A stretch of DNA of 64,000 nucleotides from Actinomyces sp. B33 (GCF_028437565.1 NZ_JAMRYR010000004.1:310001-374000), one strand, 5' to 3'; shown: positions 18,183-27,231, counted from the stretch's first letter. The notes: generated from the sequence alone by a model not told the origin. Numbers and translations: made by a program.

Positions 18183-19435
18183 CGAAGAAATCACCGTCCA
18201 CGGCGGGAATCGTTCTCCGCCACGCCCTGGGATCGAAATGGTTCGTCTCGATCCTCGCCGTCCTCGTCGCATTCGCCATCGGCGCGATCCTCATCCTCAT
18301 GGCCGGGGCCTCCGTCACCGAGGCCTACTACGCGATGTTCCGCGGAGCGATCTTCGACCCGGAGGCGGCGACCCTCCAGCGCCAGATCAAGCCGATCACG
18401 AACTCCTTCTTCTACGCGATCCCGTTGATCATCGGCGGACTGGGCCTCGGCTTCGGATTCCGCGCCGGACTGTTCAACATCGGCGGCCAGGGCCAGGTCA
18501 TCTTCGGCGCCCTCGCCGCGGTGTGGGTCGGCTTCCATATGAGCCTCCCGCCGGTCGTCCACACGCTCGTCGCCATCTGCGCGGGCGTCCTCGCGGGAGC
18601 CCTGTACGCCGGCATCGCCGGCATCCTCAAGGCCCGCACCGGCGCCAACGAGGTGATCGTCACGATCATGCTCAACTCGATCGCGGCCCTCGCCCTCGGA
18701 TACGTCCTCGCGCAGAAAGCGTGGCAGGTGCCCGGCTCGAACCAGCCGCAGACCCCGGTCGTCGCGGACTCCGCGGCTTTCCCGCCGCTCCTGCCGGCGC
18801 CCTTCAAACTGCACGCGGGCCTGCTCGTCGCGATCCTCGCCGTCCTCGTCTTCTGGTGGGTCCTCGACCGGTCGACCCTCGGCTTCGAGGTGAGGGCCGT
18901 CGGAGCGAACCCCGACGCGGCCCGCACCGCGGGAGTCTCCGTCGGGAGGATCACGACCATCACGATGATGATCTCCGGGGCGTTCATGGGCCTGGCCGGG
19001 GCGAACGAGGCCCTGGGCACCATCGGCTACGTGTCGCGCGACGTCGCCGGATCCATCGGCTTCGACGCGATCACCGTCGCCCTCCTCGGGCGCAACAAGC
19101 CGATCGGCACCTTCTTCGCCGGCCTCCTCTTCGGGGCCTTCAAGGCCGGCGGCTACGTCATGCAGCCGAAGGGCGTTCCGATCGACATGATCCTCATCCT
19201 CCAATCCGTCATCGTGCTGCTCATCGCGGCCCCCGCCCTCGTCCGCTGGCTCTTCCGCCTCCCCAAGGCGGGGGAGAGGCCCTTGCGCGCCCAGCTCGCC
19301 GGCCTGAGCGAGGCCCCCGTCCCCGTCGGCGCGCCCGCAGCCGCCACGACCGCCGCCCCGCGCGCCGATCGGGCTGAAACAGGTGATGCCGCCATGGACA
19401 CGACCGCCCCCGGCACGGAAGGAGACGCACGGTGA
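18179..19435 (+). CDS. nupB: Nucleoside ABC importer permease 1
   Basis: 418 residues, a multi-helix permease of the BPD_transp_2 (RbsC/BmpA-linked) family. The core segment GFRAGLFNIGGQGQVIFGA and the cytoplasmic coupling region TGANEVIVTIMLN are typical. An Ala/Thr-rich hydrophilic tail of about 45 residues at the C-terminus is unusual in composition but probably only a tail. It overlaps the ATPase gene by ATGA and the second permease gene by GTGA, so the three are translationally coupled. Confidence 0.9.
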   Translation: MTKKSPSTAGIVLRHALGSKWFVSILAVLVAFAIGAILILMAGASVTEAYYAMFRGAIFDPEAATLQRQIKPITNSFFYAIPLIIGGLGLGFGFRAGLFNIGGQGQVIFGALAAVWVGFHMSLPPVVHTLVAICAGVLAGALYAGIAGILKARTGANEVIVTIMLNSIAALALGYVLAQKAWQVPGSNQPQTPVVADSAAFPPLLPAPFKLHAGLLVAILAVLVFWWVLDRSTLGFEVRAVGANPDAARTAGVSVGRITTITMMISGAFMGLAGANEALGTIGYVSRDVAGSIGFDAITVALLGRNKPIGTFFAGLLFGAFKAGGYVMQPKGVPIDMILILQSVIVLLIAAPALVRWLFRLPKAGERPLRAQLAGLSEAPVPVGAPAAATTAAPRADRAETGDAAMDTTAPGTEGDAR

Positions 19436-20715
19436 ACTCCGACAAGATCCTCGCCGAGCAGACCGATGTACAGGTCAAGCGCACATGGAAGATGCCCGTC
19501 GCCTACTCGCTGGCGGCCCTCCTCCTCGCGTTCTTCGGAGCCACGGCCTCCGGTGACGTCACCCTCCGCCTGAACGACAAGTCCCAGGCGTTCTCCATCG
19601 ACGACATCTCGGCCCCGGGCGCGCCGATACTGTGGGGCCTCTTCGTCCTCGTCGCCGCCGTCGCCGCATGGTCGATCCTCTGCACGGCGACGAGGCGGGC
19701 CCCGAGCCGCTGGCTCTCCGCGCTCCTGATGGCCCTGGCCGGGATCGGGACGGTGTTCGGCTTCCTCGTCTACGCGGGCTCCGGCTCCTCCGGCGTCGTC
19801 ACCCTCACCTCCCTCCTCGTCTCGACGATCGCCATCTCGACGCCGCTGATCTTCGGCTCCCTGTCGGGCGTCGTCTCCGAGCACGTGGGCGTCGTCAACA
19901 TCGCGATCGAGGGCGACCTCCTCGTCGGCGCGTTCGCCGGCGTCATGGCCGCCTCCTTCTTCCAGACGCCCTACGCGGGGGTCATCGCCGCACCCCTGGC
20001 GGGCGCGCTCCTGGGGTCCCTCCTCGCCCTCTTCTCGGTGAGGTACGGGGTCGATCAGATCATCGTCGGCGTGGTCCTCAACGTCCTCGCCCTGGGCCTG
20101 ACGACCTTCTTCTACGGGACCCTCATGAAGGTCTCCCCGCAGGCCCTCAACACGAACCAGTTCTCGCTGACCCCGATCAAGATCCCGCTCCTCGCGGAGA
20201 TCCCGGTGATCGGCCCGATGCTGTTCAACCAGACGCTCCTCGTGTACCTCATGTACCTCGCGGTCGCCTTCCTCACCGTGTTCCTCTACCGCTCGCGCTG
20301 GGGCCTGCGCCTGCGCGCCTGCGGCGAGCACCCGAAGGCCGCCGACACCGTCGGCATCAACGTCAACCGCACGAGGAGCCGGAACGCGATCCTCGCCTCG
20401 GCGTTCGCCGGGCTGGGAGGCGCCTTCTTCACGATCGGCTCGGGGCTGGCGTTCACCGACAACATCTCGGCGGGCAACGGCTACATCGCGCTGGCCGCGA
20501 TGATCCTCGGCAAGTGGCACCCGGTCGGCGCGACCGCCGCCGCCGTGATGTTCGGCTTCGCCCAGGCGGTCGCCCGGATGCTCCCGAATGTCGCGCCCGC
20601 GATCCCCTCCGACCTCGTGTCGATGATCCCGTACCTCGTGACGATCGTCGCGGTCGCCGGGTTCGTCGGCCAGTCGAAGGCGCCGGCCGCCGAGAACATC
20701 CCCTACGTCAAGTGA
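19432..20715 (+). CDS. nupC: Nucleoside ABC importer permease 2
   Basis: 427 residues, the second BPD_transp_2 permease. The diagnostic loop SGVVSEHVGVVNIAIEGDLLVGAF and the coupling motif RYGVDQIIVGVVLNVLA correspond to the YufQ/NupC type. An N-terminal extension of about 130 residues adds further hydrophobic helices before the core. The GTG start overlaps the end of permease 1 by 4 bp. With permease 1 it forms the membrane channel of the importer. Confidence 0.9.
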   Translation: MNSDKILAEQTDVQVKRTWKMPVAYSLAALLLAFFGATASGDVTLRLNDKSQAFSIDDISAPGAPILWGLFVLVAAVAAWSILCTATRRAPSRWLSALLMALAGIGTVFGFLVYAGSGSSGVVTLTSLLVSTIAISTPLIFGSLSGVVSEHVGVVNIAIEGDLLVGAFAGVMAASFFQTPYAGVIAAPLAGALLGSLLALFSVRYGVDQIIVGVVLNVLALGLTTFFYGTLMKVSPQALNTNQFSLTPIKIPLLAEIPVIGPMLFNQTLLVYLMYLAVAFLTVFLYRSRWGLRLRACGEHPKAADTVGINVNRTRSRNAILASAFAGLGGAFFTIGSGLAFTDNISAGNGYIALAAMILGKWHPVGATAAAVMFGFAQAVARMLPNVAPAIPSDLVSMIPYLVTIVAVAGFVGQSKAPAAENIPYVK

Positions 20716-20737
20716 TCCGAGCCCGCAGGAGCATCAC

Positions 20738-21157
20738 ATGAGCATCGACTGGGACGAGTTGACCGCCCGAGCCATCGAGGCGATGGAGCAGGCGTACTGC
20801 CCCTACAGCCGGTTCCCCGTCGGGGCGGCGGGCCTGACCGCGGATGGGAGGATCGTCTCGGGCTCGAACGTCGAGAACGCCTCCTACGGGTGCGGCCTGT
20901 GCGCCGAGTGCTCGATGGTCTCCGACCTCGTGCGCACCGGCGGGGGCAGGCTCGTGGCCGTCGCCTGCGTCGACTCCTCCCGCACCCCGGTGGCGCCGTG
21001 CGGGCGGTGCCGCCAGGTGATCTACGAGCACGGGGGCGACGACTGCGTCGTCCTCATGCCCGCCGGCCTCATGCCGATGAGCAAGGTCCTGCCGGGGGCG
21101 TTCGGCCCCGACGACCTCGATCGATCGACGCTCCCGGCGCCCCCCACTCGGGGCTGA
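20738..21157 (+). CDS. cdd: Cytidine deaminase
   Basis: 139 residues, the size of the homotetrameric zinc cytidine deaminases. The zinc and catalytic motifs are CAEC (with the proton-shuttle Glu) and PCGRCRQ; AYCPYSRFPVGAA and GSNVENASYG contact the substrate. It deaminates cytidine and deoxycytidine to uridine and deoxyuridine, feeding the pyrimidine phosphorylase encoded next. AGGAG precedes the ATG by 7 nt. It follows the permease gene by 22 nt, in the same operon. Confidence 0.96.
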   Translation: MSIDWDELTARAIEAMEQAYCPYSRFPVGAAGLTADGRIVSGSNVENASYGCGLCAECSMVSDLVRTGGGRLVAVACVDSSRTPVAPCGRCRQVIYEHGGDDCVVLMPAGLMPMSKVLPGAFGPDDLDRSTLPAPPTRG

Positions 21158-21186
21158 CGCCCCACCACGGACAGAAAGGCACGACA

Positions 21187-22482
21187 ATGACGGCATTCGA
21201 CGCGGTCGACGTCATCCGCACGAAGCGCGACGGGGGGACCCTGTCGCGCGAGCAGATCGACTGGGTGATCGACGCCTACACGCGCGGGAGCGTCGGCGAC
21301 GAGCAGATGGCGGCCCTCGCGATGGCGGTCTTCCTGCGGGGGATGACCCGCACCGAGATCGTCCAGTGGACCGATGCGATGATCCGCTCCGGCGAGCGCA
21401 TGGACTTCGGGTCCATCGGCCGGCCCACCGCCGACAAGCACTCGACCGGCGGGGTGGGCGACAAGATCACCCTGCCCCTGGCCCCCCTCGTCGCCAGTTT
21501 CGGCGTCGCCGTCCCGCAACTGTCGGGCCGGGGGCTCGGGCACACCGGCGGCACCCTCGACAAGCTCGAGTCGATCCCCGGGTGGAGGGCCGATCTGACG
21601 AACGAGGAGATCCTCTCCCAGCTCGGCTCGGGCTGCGGGGCGGTGATCTGCGCGGCGGGGGCCGGCCTGGCGCCCGCCGACAAGAAGCTCTACGCGCTGC
21701 GCGACATTACCTCGACCGTCGACTGCATCCCGCTCATCGCCTCGTCGATCATGTCGAAGAAGATCGCCGAGGGGACCGGTTCCCTCGTCCTGGACGTCAA
21801 GGTCGGCTCGGGGGCGTTCATGAAGGACGTGGACTCGGCGCGCGAGCTGGCCCGGGCGATGGTCGACCTGGGCGCGGACGCGGGGGTCGAGACCGTCGCG
21901 CTCCTCACCGACATGTCGACCCCCCTGGGCCTGACGGTCGGCAACGCGCTGGAGGTCGCCGAGTCCGTCGAGGTCCTCGCCGGCGGGGGCCCGGCGGACG
22001 TCGTCGAGCTGACGGTCGCGCTGGCCCGCAAGATGCTCGAGATGGCCGGGCGGCCCGATGCCGACGTGGAGGAGGCCCTCAAGGACGGCCGGGCGATGGA
22101 CGTGTGGAGGGAGATGATCCGCCAGCAGGGCGGTGATCCGGACGCTCCGCTGCCGACGTCCGCCCTGACCCATACGGTCGTCGCCGAGGGCGATGGCGTG
22201 CTGCGCACGCTCGACGCGCTCGCCGTGGGCGTCGCTTCGTGGCGCCTGGGCGCCGGGAGGGCCGTCAAGTCCGATCCGGTCCAGGCCGGCGCGGGCATCG
22301 AGATCCATGCGAAGCCGGGCGACGCGGTGCGTCGCGGGCAGCCGCTGCTCACCCTGCACACCGACGACGAGTGGCGCATCCCCCGGGCGCTGGAGGCGCT
22401 GGCCGGGGGGATCGAGATCGGCGCCGAGGCGGTGGCCGCGCGCGGGGTGGTCCTCGACGAGGTCGTCGCCGACCGGGGCTGA
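21187..22482 (+). CDS. deoA: Thymidine / pyrimidine-nucleoside phosphorylase
   Basis: 431 residues, full length for the family. The phosphate-binding motif KHSTGGVGDK, LSGRGLGHTGGTLDKLE and the S-x-I-M-S-K-K segment (SSIMSKKIAEG) are conserved. It cleaves thymidine or (deoxy)uridine with phosphate to base and (deoxy)ribose 1-phosphate, the sugar then entering the mutase/DeoC route encoded downstream. It lies 29 nt after cdd with an AAAGG ribosome site. Whether it prefers thymidine or uridine as well cannot be decided from the sequence. Confidence 0.95.
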   Translation: MTAFDAVDVIRTKRDGGTLSREQIDWVIDAYTRGSVGDEQMAALAMAVFLRGMTRTEIVQWTDAMIRSGERMDFGSIGRPTADKHSTGGVGDKITLPLAPLVASFGVAVPQLSGRGLGHTGGTLDKLESIPGWRADLTNEEILSQLGSGCGAVICAAGAGLAPADKKLYALRDITSTVDCIPLIASSIMSKKIAEGTGSLVLDVKVGSGAFMKDVDSARELARAMVDLGADAGVETVALLTDMSTPLGLTVGNALEVAESVEVLAGGGPADVVELTVALARKMLEMAGRPDADVEEALKDGRAMDVWREMIRQQGGDPDAPLPTSALTHTVVAEGDGVLRTLDALAVGVASWRLGAGRAVKSDPVQAGAGIEIHAKPGDAVRRGQPLLTLHTDDEWRIPRALEALAGGIEIGAEAVAARGVVLDEVVADRG

Positions 22483-22516
22483 TCCCGGTCGATCGGCGGG
22501 ATCGAGCGCTGGATCG

Positions 22517-22522
22517 TATACT
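22517..22522 (+). promoter_or_regulatory. Candidate -10 element of deoR
   Basis: TATACT (22517-22522) matches the -10 consensus closely; the -35 region is weak. The predicted leader runs through a hairpin before the deoR ribosome site. Confidence 0.45.
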
Positions 22523-22532
22523 TCGGATTTGG

Positions 22533-22559
22533 CGCCCCGGGATCGCACCGCCCGGGGCG
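22533..22559 (+). terminator. Hairpin between deoA and deoR (leader of deoR)
   Basis: 9-bp perfect arms CGCCCCGGG (22533-22541) and CCCGGGGCG (22551-22559). It lies after the TATACT element and 27 nt before the deoR start, so it may terminate read-through from deoA or attenuate deoR. Confidence 0.45.
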
Positions 22560-22586
22560 TGTTCGACTGATCGGCAGGAGGCCGCG

Positions 22587-23534
22587 GTGGACAGGCGAGA
22601 TGAACAGGCCGTAACCGCTGTCAAACTGTATTTCGAGCGGGGGCTCAGTCAGGCCGAGGTCGCCGCCGAGATGGGGCTGTCGCGCCCGACGGTCGCCAAG
22701 CTGATCCAGCGCGGCAAGGACGCGGGCTATGTCACCGTCGAGATCCACGACCCCCGGGAGACCTCGTCGCAGTTGGCCGATCGGCTCGTCGAGCGGTTCG
22801 GCCTGGCGGAGGCGCGGGTCGTCCACATGCTCGTGTCGAACGATCATGAGCTCCTCGACGAGTTGGGGCGCGCGGGGGCGGATCTGGTGACCGGCCAGGT
22901 GCGCGACGGGATGAGGGTGGGCGTGTCGTGGGGGCGGACGATGAACGCCCTGGCGTCGCATCTGCCTCACACCGCTCGACACGACGTCGAAATCGTCCAG
23001 CTCAAGGGCGGCTCGTCCTACTCCGATCATGCGACGAACGACTTCGAGGTCATGAGGGCCTTCTGCGCGGCCTTCAACGCGACGGCGTGCTACTTGCCGT
23101 TGCCGGTGATCTTCCAGGACGTGCGGACTCTGCGGATCGTCGAGAGGGATCCGCATATCGAGCAGATCCTGCGGGCCGGCCGACAGGCGGACGTCGTCGT
23201 CTTCACGGTCGGGGCGATGGGGCGCGAGAGCCTGCTGATGAATCTCGGTCATCTGGGGGAGGAGGATATCGAGATGCTCCTGGCGCGCTCCGTGGGCGAC
23301 GCCTGCTCGCGGTTCTTCACCTCGGATGGGCGGATCGCCGTTCCGCAGATCGACGAGAGGACCGCGGGGATCTCGCTGGCGGATCTGGCGTCGAGGCCGG
23401 TGCGGATCCTCATCGCCGGCGGGCAGCGCAAGACGGCGGCCCTGCGCACGGCCCTGAGGATCGGGTTGGCGACGCATCTCGTCGTCGATGAGAAGACGGC
23501 GCTGTCCCTCCTGACGGGGGCGTCCGGCGACTGA
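22587..23534 (+). CDS. deoR: DeoR/SorC-family transcriptional regulator of deoxynucleoside catabolism
   Basis: 315 residues. The N-terminal helix-turn-helix (YFERGLSQAEVAAEMGLSRPTVAKLIQRG, about residues 16-44) is followed by a sugar-phosphate-binding domain of the SorC/DeoR type (about 55-310; VGVSWGRTMNALASHLP binds the effector in relatives). Bacillus DeoR of this family is induced by deoxyribose 5-phosphate. It is encoded between deoA and deoD, so regulation of both flanking operons is likely. GTG 22587 follows AGGAGG with good spacing. Confidence 0.85.
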   Translation: MDRRDEQAVTAVKLYFERGLSQAEVAAEMGLSRPTVAKLIQRGKDAGYVTVEIHDPRETSSQLADRLVERFGLAEARVVHMLVSNDHELLDELGRAGADLVTGQVRDGMRVGVSWGRTMNALASHLPHTARHDVEIVQLKGGSSYSDHATNDFEVMRAFCAAFNATACYLPLPVIFQDVRTLRIVERDPHIEQILRAGRQADVVVFTVGAMGRESLLMNLGHLGEEDIEMLLARSVGDACSRFFTSDGRIAVPQIDERTAGISLADLASRPVRILIAGGQRKTAALRTALRIGLATHLVVDEKTALSLLTGASGD

Positions 23535-23568
23535 TGGGAGAGCCGGAGGGAGGGATCCACCGGCGAGA

Positions 23569-23617
23569 ACATTTGACAATTTAATGATTGACATTTGATC
23601 CATTAGTGGGATAGCCT
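23569..23617 (+). promoter_or_regulatory. deoD promoter region with repeated TTGACA
   Basis: AT-rich block. TTGACA (23588-23593) and TAGCCT (23612-23617 region) are about 18 bp apart, and a second TTGACA lies 15 bp upstream (23573-23578). The 11-mer ACATTTGACAA (23569-23579) also occurs, with one change, before the nuclease gene (9317-9327). It may be an operator of DeoR. Confidence 0.45.
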
Positions 23618-23676
23618 GGGGCGCAAGGGGCGACGGAGCCCCCGATCCGACTACGCCCGTAATCAGTGGAGCAGAT

Positions 23677-24384
23677 ATGAAGACAACGCCTCACATCGAC
23701 CCCCAGGCCCCCATCGCCCCGACGATCCTCCTGCCCGGCGACCCCCTGCGCGCCCAGTTCATCGCCGAGACCTACCTCGACGACGCCCAGCAGTTCAACT
23801 CCGTGCGCAACATGCTCGGCTTCACCGGCACCTACCAGGGGACCCCCGTCTCCGTCATGGGATCGGGCATGGGCATCCCCTCGATCTCCCTGTACGCGTG
23901 GGAGCTCATCCACGTCTTCGGATGCACCAAGCTCATCCGCATCGGCACCTGCGGCGCCATGCAGGAGGGTATCAACCTCTACGACGTCGTCATCGCCCAG
24001 GCCGCCTGCTCGAACTCGGCGTTCATGGACCAGTACGACCTGCCCGGCACCTACGCGCCCATCGGCTCCTACCGCCTCATCGAGGCCGTCCGCGAGCGCG
24101 CCAAGGCCGCCGGCGTCACCACCCACGTCGGCAACATCCTGTCCTCCGACACCTTCTACAACGCCATCCCCGACTTCAACGAGCGCTGGCAGAAGATGGG
24201 GATCATGGCCGTCGAGATGGAATCCGCCGGCCTGTACGCCACCGCCGCCCACGCCGGGGTCGAGGCCCTCGGCATGTTCACCGTCTCCGACTCCCTCGTC
24301 ACCGGGGAGGCCACCACCGCCGCGGAGCGCCAGACGGCCTTCACCCAGATGATGGAACTCGCCCTGCCCCTCGCTCAGATCTAA
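23677..24384 (+). CDS. deoD: Purine-nucleoside phosphorylase, DeoD type
   Basis: 235 residues, the size of the hexameric DeoD enzymes. ILLPGDPLRAQFIAETYL, IRIGTCGAM and the C-terminal VEMESAGLYA and SDSL(V)TGE motifs are all present, including the catalytic Asp in VSDS. It phosphorolyses purine (deoxy)nucleosides to base plus (deoxy)ribose 1-phosphate. It begins the second half of the salvage region with deoC and the mutase, 10 nt and 1 nt apart respectively. Confidence 0.96.
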   Translation: MKTTPHIDPQAPIAPTILLPGDPLRAQFIAETYLDDAQQFNSVRNMLGFTGTYQGTPVSVMGSGMGIPSISLYAWELIHVFGCTKLIRIGTCGAMQEGINLYDVVIAQAACSNSAFMDQYDLPGTYAPIGSYRLIEAVRERAKAAGVTTHVGNILSSDTFYNAIPDFNERWQKMGIMAVEMESAGLYATAAHAGVEALGMFTVSDSLVTGEATTAAERQTAFTQMMELALPLAQI

Positions 24385-24393
24385 GGAGCCAGA

Positions 24394-25047
24394 ATGAACC
24401 GAACCGATGTCGCCCGCATGATCGACTACACCCTCCTCAAGCCCGAGGCCACGAGCGCCGACGTCGCCGCTCTCGTCGCCCAGGGCGCCGAACTGGGCAC
24501 CTACTCCGTGTGCGTCTCCCCGTCGATGCTCCCCCTCGACGCGCCCGAGGCTCTCAAGGTCGCCTGCGTCGTCGGATTCCCCTCCGGCGCCGTCAAGCCC
24601 GAGATCAAGGCCGCCGAGGCCGCTCGCGCCGTCGCCGACGGCGCCGACGAGATCGACATGGTCATCGACCTCGCCCTCGTCAAGGAGGGGCGTGTCGACG
24701 ACCTCGAAGCCGAGATCCGCGCCGTCCGCGACGCGGTGCCCGCCCCGCGGGTCCTCAAGGTCATCATCGAGTCCGCCGCGCTCACCGACGACGAGATCGT
24801 CGCGGCCTGCCGCGCCTCGCAGGCCGCCGGTGCCGACTTCGTCAAGACCTCCACCGGATTCCACCCCGCCGGCGGCGCCAGCGCCCACGCCGTCGCCCTC
24901 ATGCGCGCGACCGTCGGACCCGACATGGGGGTCAAGGCCTCCGGCGGCATCCGCGACGCCCAGGCGGCCGTCGCGATGATCGAGGCCGGGGCCTCCCGTC
25001 TCGGCGTCTCCGCCACCGTCGCCATCCTCGACGGGCTGGAGGACTGA
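24394..25047 (+). CDS. deoC: Deoxyribose-phosphate aldolase
   Basis: 217 residues, standard length. The class I aldolase signature with Schiff-base lysine is in [20 protein letters not shown] and [17 protein letters not shown] are typical. It splits 2-deoxyribose 5-phosphate into acetaldehyde and glyceraldehyde 3-phosphate, joining deoxynucleoside breakdown to glycolysis. AAGGAG lies before the ATG. The stop codon shares a base with the following mutase start (TGATG). Confidence 0.97.
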   Translation: MNRTDVARMIDYTLLKPEATSADVAALVAQGAELGTYSVCVSPSMLPLDAPEALKVACVVGFPSGAVKPEIKAAEAARAVADGADEIDMVIDLALVKEGRVDDLEAEIRAVRDAVPAPRVLKVIIESAALTDDEIVAACRASQAAGADFVKTSTGFHPAGGASAHAVALMRATVGPDMGVKASGGIRDAQAAVAMIEAGASRLGVSATVAILDGLED

Positions 25048-26726
25048 TGACCGACGAACTCCTCGATCGCGCCCAGCACTGGGCCGACCACGACCCCGAC
25101 GAGCGCACCCGAGCTGCCCTGACCGCCTCCATCGAGGCCGCCCGCGCCGGCGATTCCGGCGCCCTCGACGAGATCCGGGCCGCGATGGCCGGCCCCCTCG
25201 AATTCGGCACCGCCGGCCTGCGCGGGAGGATCGGCCCCGGGGAGTCGCGGATGAACCTCGCCGTCGTCATCCGGGCGACCGCGGGACTGTGCGCCTTCCT
25301 CGCGAAGGCGACCGACCGCGCCCCGCGCGTCGTCATCGGCTGCGACGCCCGTCACGGCTCCGTTGACTTCGCGCGCGCCGCCGCCCGCGTCGTCTCCGCC
25401 GCCGGCGGCACCGCCCTCGTCCTGCCCGAGCGCAACCCGACGCCGCTGACCGCGTTCGCCGTGCGCCGCTTCGACGCGGACGCGGGCATTATGGTCACCG
25501 CCTCGCACAACCCCGCCCAGGACAACGGCTACAAGGTCTACCTCGGCGGCACCGTCGTCACCGACGCCGGCCAGGGCGCCCAGATCGTCCCGCCCTACGA
25601 CGCCGACATCGCCACGGCCATCGCCGCCGCGCCCCCCGCCGACCAGGTCCCCCAGGACTCGGCCCATATCGAGCGGATCGACCCGCGCGACGACTACGTT
25701 GCCGCGGCCGCCGCCCTCGCCCCCGACGCCCCCGCGAAAGCCGATCTGGCGATCACCTTCACCGCCATGCACGGCGTCGGCGCGACCCTGCTCGAGCGCG
25801 CCCTGCGGGAGGCCGGGTTCACCCGCATCCACTCCGTCGCCGAGCAGGCCGAGCCCGACCCGGACTTCCCGACCGTCTCCTTCCCGAACCCGGAGGAGCC
25901 CGGCGCCCTCGACCTGGCGATGGCCCAGGCCGGCGCCAACGGGTCCGACCTCATCATCGCCGTCGACCCCGACGCCGACCGCTGCGCCCTCGCCGTCCCC
26001 GACGCCTCGGCGGACACCGGCTGGCGCCAGCTCTCCGGCGACGAGATCGGCTCGCTCCTGGGCGAGTACCTCGCGGCCGACGCCCCCGACGGCTCCGTCC
26101 TGGCCAACTCCATCGTCTCGAGCCGGCTCCTCGAGCGGATCGCCCGCGGGCACGGCCTCGACTACCGCCACACCCTCACCGGCTTCAAGTGGATCGCCCG
26201 CACCCCGGGCCTGCGCTTCGGCTACGAGGAGGCCATCGGCTTCTGCCCGGACCCGGCGTGCGTGCGCGACAAGGACGGGATCGCCACCGCGGTCGTCGCC
26301 GCCTCCCTCTTCGCCGGCCTCAAGGCCGAGGGCCGCACCGGCCTCGACGAGCTCGAGCGGATCGCCCGCGCCTACGGGCTCTACATGACGGCTCCGCTGA
26401 CCTTCCGGGTCGACAGCCTCGACCTCATCGCCGAGGGCATGGAGCGCCTGCGCAACAATCCGCCCCAGTCGCTCGCCGGCTCGCCGGTCGCCTCCGTCAC
26501 CGACCTGTCGAACGGCTGGGACGGCCTGCCCGGCACCGACGCGATCATGGTCGTCACCGAGGCCGACGACCGAGTCATCGCCCGGCCGTCCGGCACCGAG
26601 CCGAAGCTCAAGTGCTACCTCGAGGTCGTCCTGCCCGTCGAGGACGGCGCCCCCGTCCCGTGGGACGAGGCTCGCGCCCGCCTCGACGCCATCGCAGCGG
26701 AGTTCGGACCGGCGATCGGCATCTGA
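25047..26726 (+). CDS. Phosphosugar mutase (phosphomannomutase/phosphopentomutase-like)
   Basis: 559 residues of the alpha-D-phosphohexomutase superfamily. The catalytic phosphoserine loop is TASHNPAQDNGYKVY, the metal loop is DPDADRC, and the sugar-binding loop GYEEAIGF and the phosphate site RPSGTEPKLK are present. The usual annotation is phosphomannomutase, but its position after deoA-deoD-deoC, coupled to deoC by TGATG, suggests that it interconverts deoxyribose or ribose 1- and 5-phosphate, a step otherwise missing from this locus. That role is inference from context. Confidence 0.85.
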   Translation: MTDELLDRAQHWADHDPDERTRAALTASIEAARAGDSGALDEIRAAMAGPLEFGTAGLRGRIGPGESRMNLAVVIRATAGLCAFLAKATDRAPRVVIGCDARHGSVDFARAAARVVSAAGGTALVLPERNPTPLTAFAVRRFDADAGIMVTASHNPAQDNGYKVYLGGTVVTDAGQGAQIVPPYDADIATAIAAAPPADQVPQDSAHIERIDPRDDYVAAAAALAPDAPAKADLAITFTAMHGVGATLLERALREAGFTRIHSVAEQAEPDPDFPTVSFPNPEEPGALDLAMAQAGANGSDLIIAVDPDADRCALAVPDASADTGWRQLSGDEIGSLLGEYLAADAPDGSVLANSIVSSRLLERIARGHGLDYRHTLTGFKWIARTPGLRFGYEEAIGFCPDPACVRDKDGIATAVVAASLFAGLKAEGRTGLDELERIARAYGLYMTAPLTFRVDSLDLIAEGMERLRNNPPQSLAGSPVASVTDLSNGWDGLPGTDAIMVVTEADDRVIARPSGTEPKLKCYLEVVLPVEDGAPVPWDEARARLDAIAAEFGPAIGI

Positions 26727-26794
26727 CCCCTGCGCGAGACCGTGATCGCGGCGCCACCGGTGCTCACACATCGGCGACCGCGATCGCCACGAAT

Positions 26795-26837
26795 GCGGCC
26801 CGTATCAGCGGAATCACCCTCCGCCGATACGGGCCGC
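26795..26837 (+). terminator. Terminator of the deoD-deoC-mutase operon
   Basis: 12-bp perfect outer arms (26795-26806 and 26826-26837) continued by a 4-bp inner stem after a one-base mismatch. It lies about 70 nt downstream of the mutase gene. Confidence 0.65.
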
Positions 26838-27071
26838 GGCCTTCGCGGGAAGGCCACGGCCCCATCGACGAGGCGCCGACGGGGCGGCGCCGCGAGGGCC
26901 GGCGGGTCGGGGCCCACGCGACTGGACTCGGCCCGGCGGGGACGCGCGCCGCAGGAGAGCCCCGACCGGGAACCGCCCCGAGGACGAGCCGGCCGGGACG
27001 ACCCCGTCCTGACGGGAGCGTCTCGCCCACGTAGGATGATCGAGCGCAGAACCCACCCCCGCGGAGGCGCC
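26838..27071. other. Intergenic stretch without a recognised gene
   Basis: GC-rich spacer. A -10-like TAGGAT (27032-27037) near its right end could start transcription toward the small open frame and the cupin gene. No conserved protein was recognised in any frame. Confidence 0.4.
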
Positions 27072-27191
27072 GTGACCCCCGACCTCGCACGCAGAGCCGC
27101 CCGAACCGATCGGGCGCGCCCGTCCTCCTCCGCGCCGATGGCGCGCCGCGCCTCGTCCCCGAGCTCCCCGCTCCCGCCGTCATCACGGTGA
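27072..27191 (+). CDS. Possible small ORF or leader peptide (39 codons) before the cupin gene
   Basis: A GTG preceded by GGAGG at about 5 nt and by the TAGGAT element at 27032-27037 opens a frame of 39 codons rich in Arg, Ser, Pro and Ala. It resembles no known protein. Another frame over the second half reads more like ordinary protein, so this could be a frameshifted remnant, a leader peptide, or non-coding. Support is limited to the upstream signals. Confidence 0.2.
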   Translation: MTPDLARRAARTDRARPSSSAPMARRASSPSSPLPPSSR

Positions 27192-27231
27192 CTCGCGCAC
27201 CGGCGACCTCGCCCCTAGGAAAGGAAAACCC

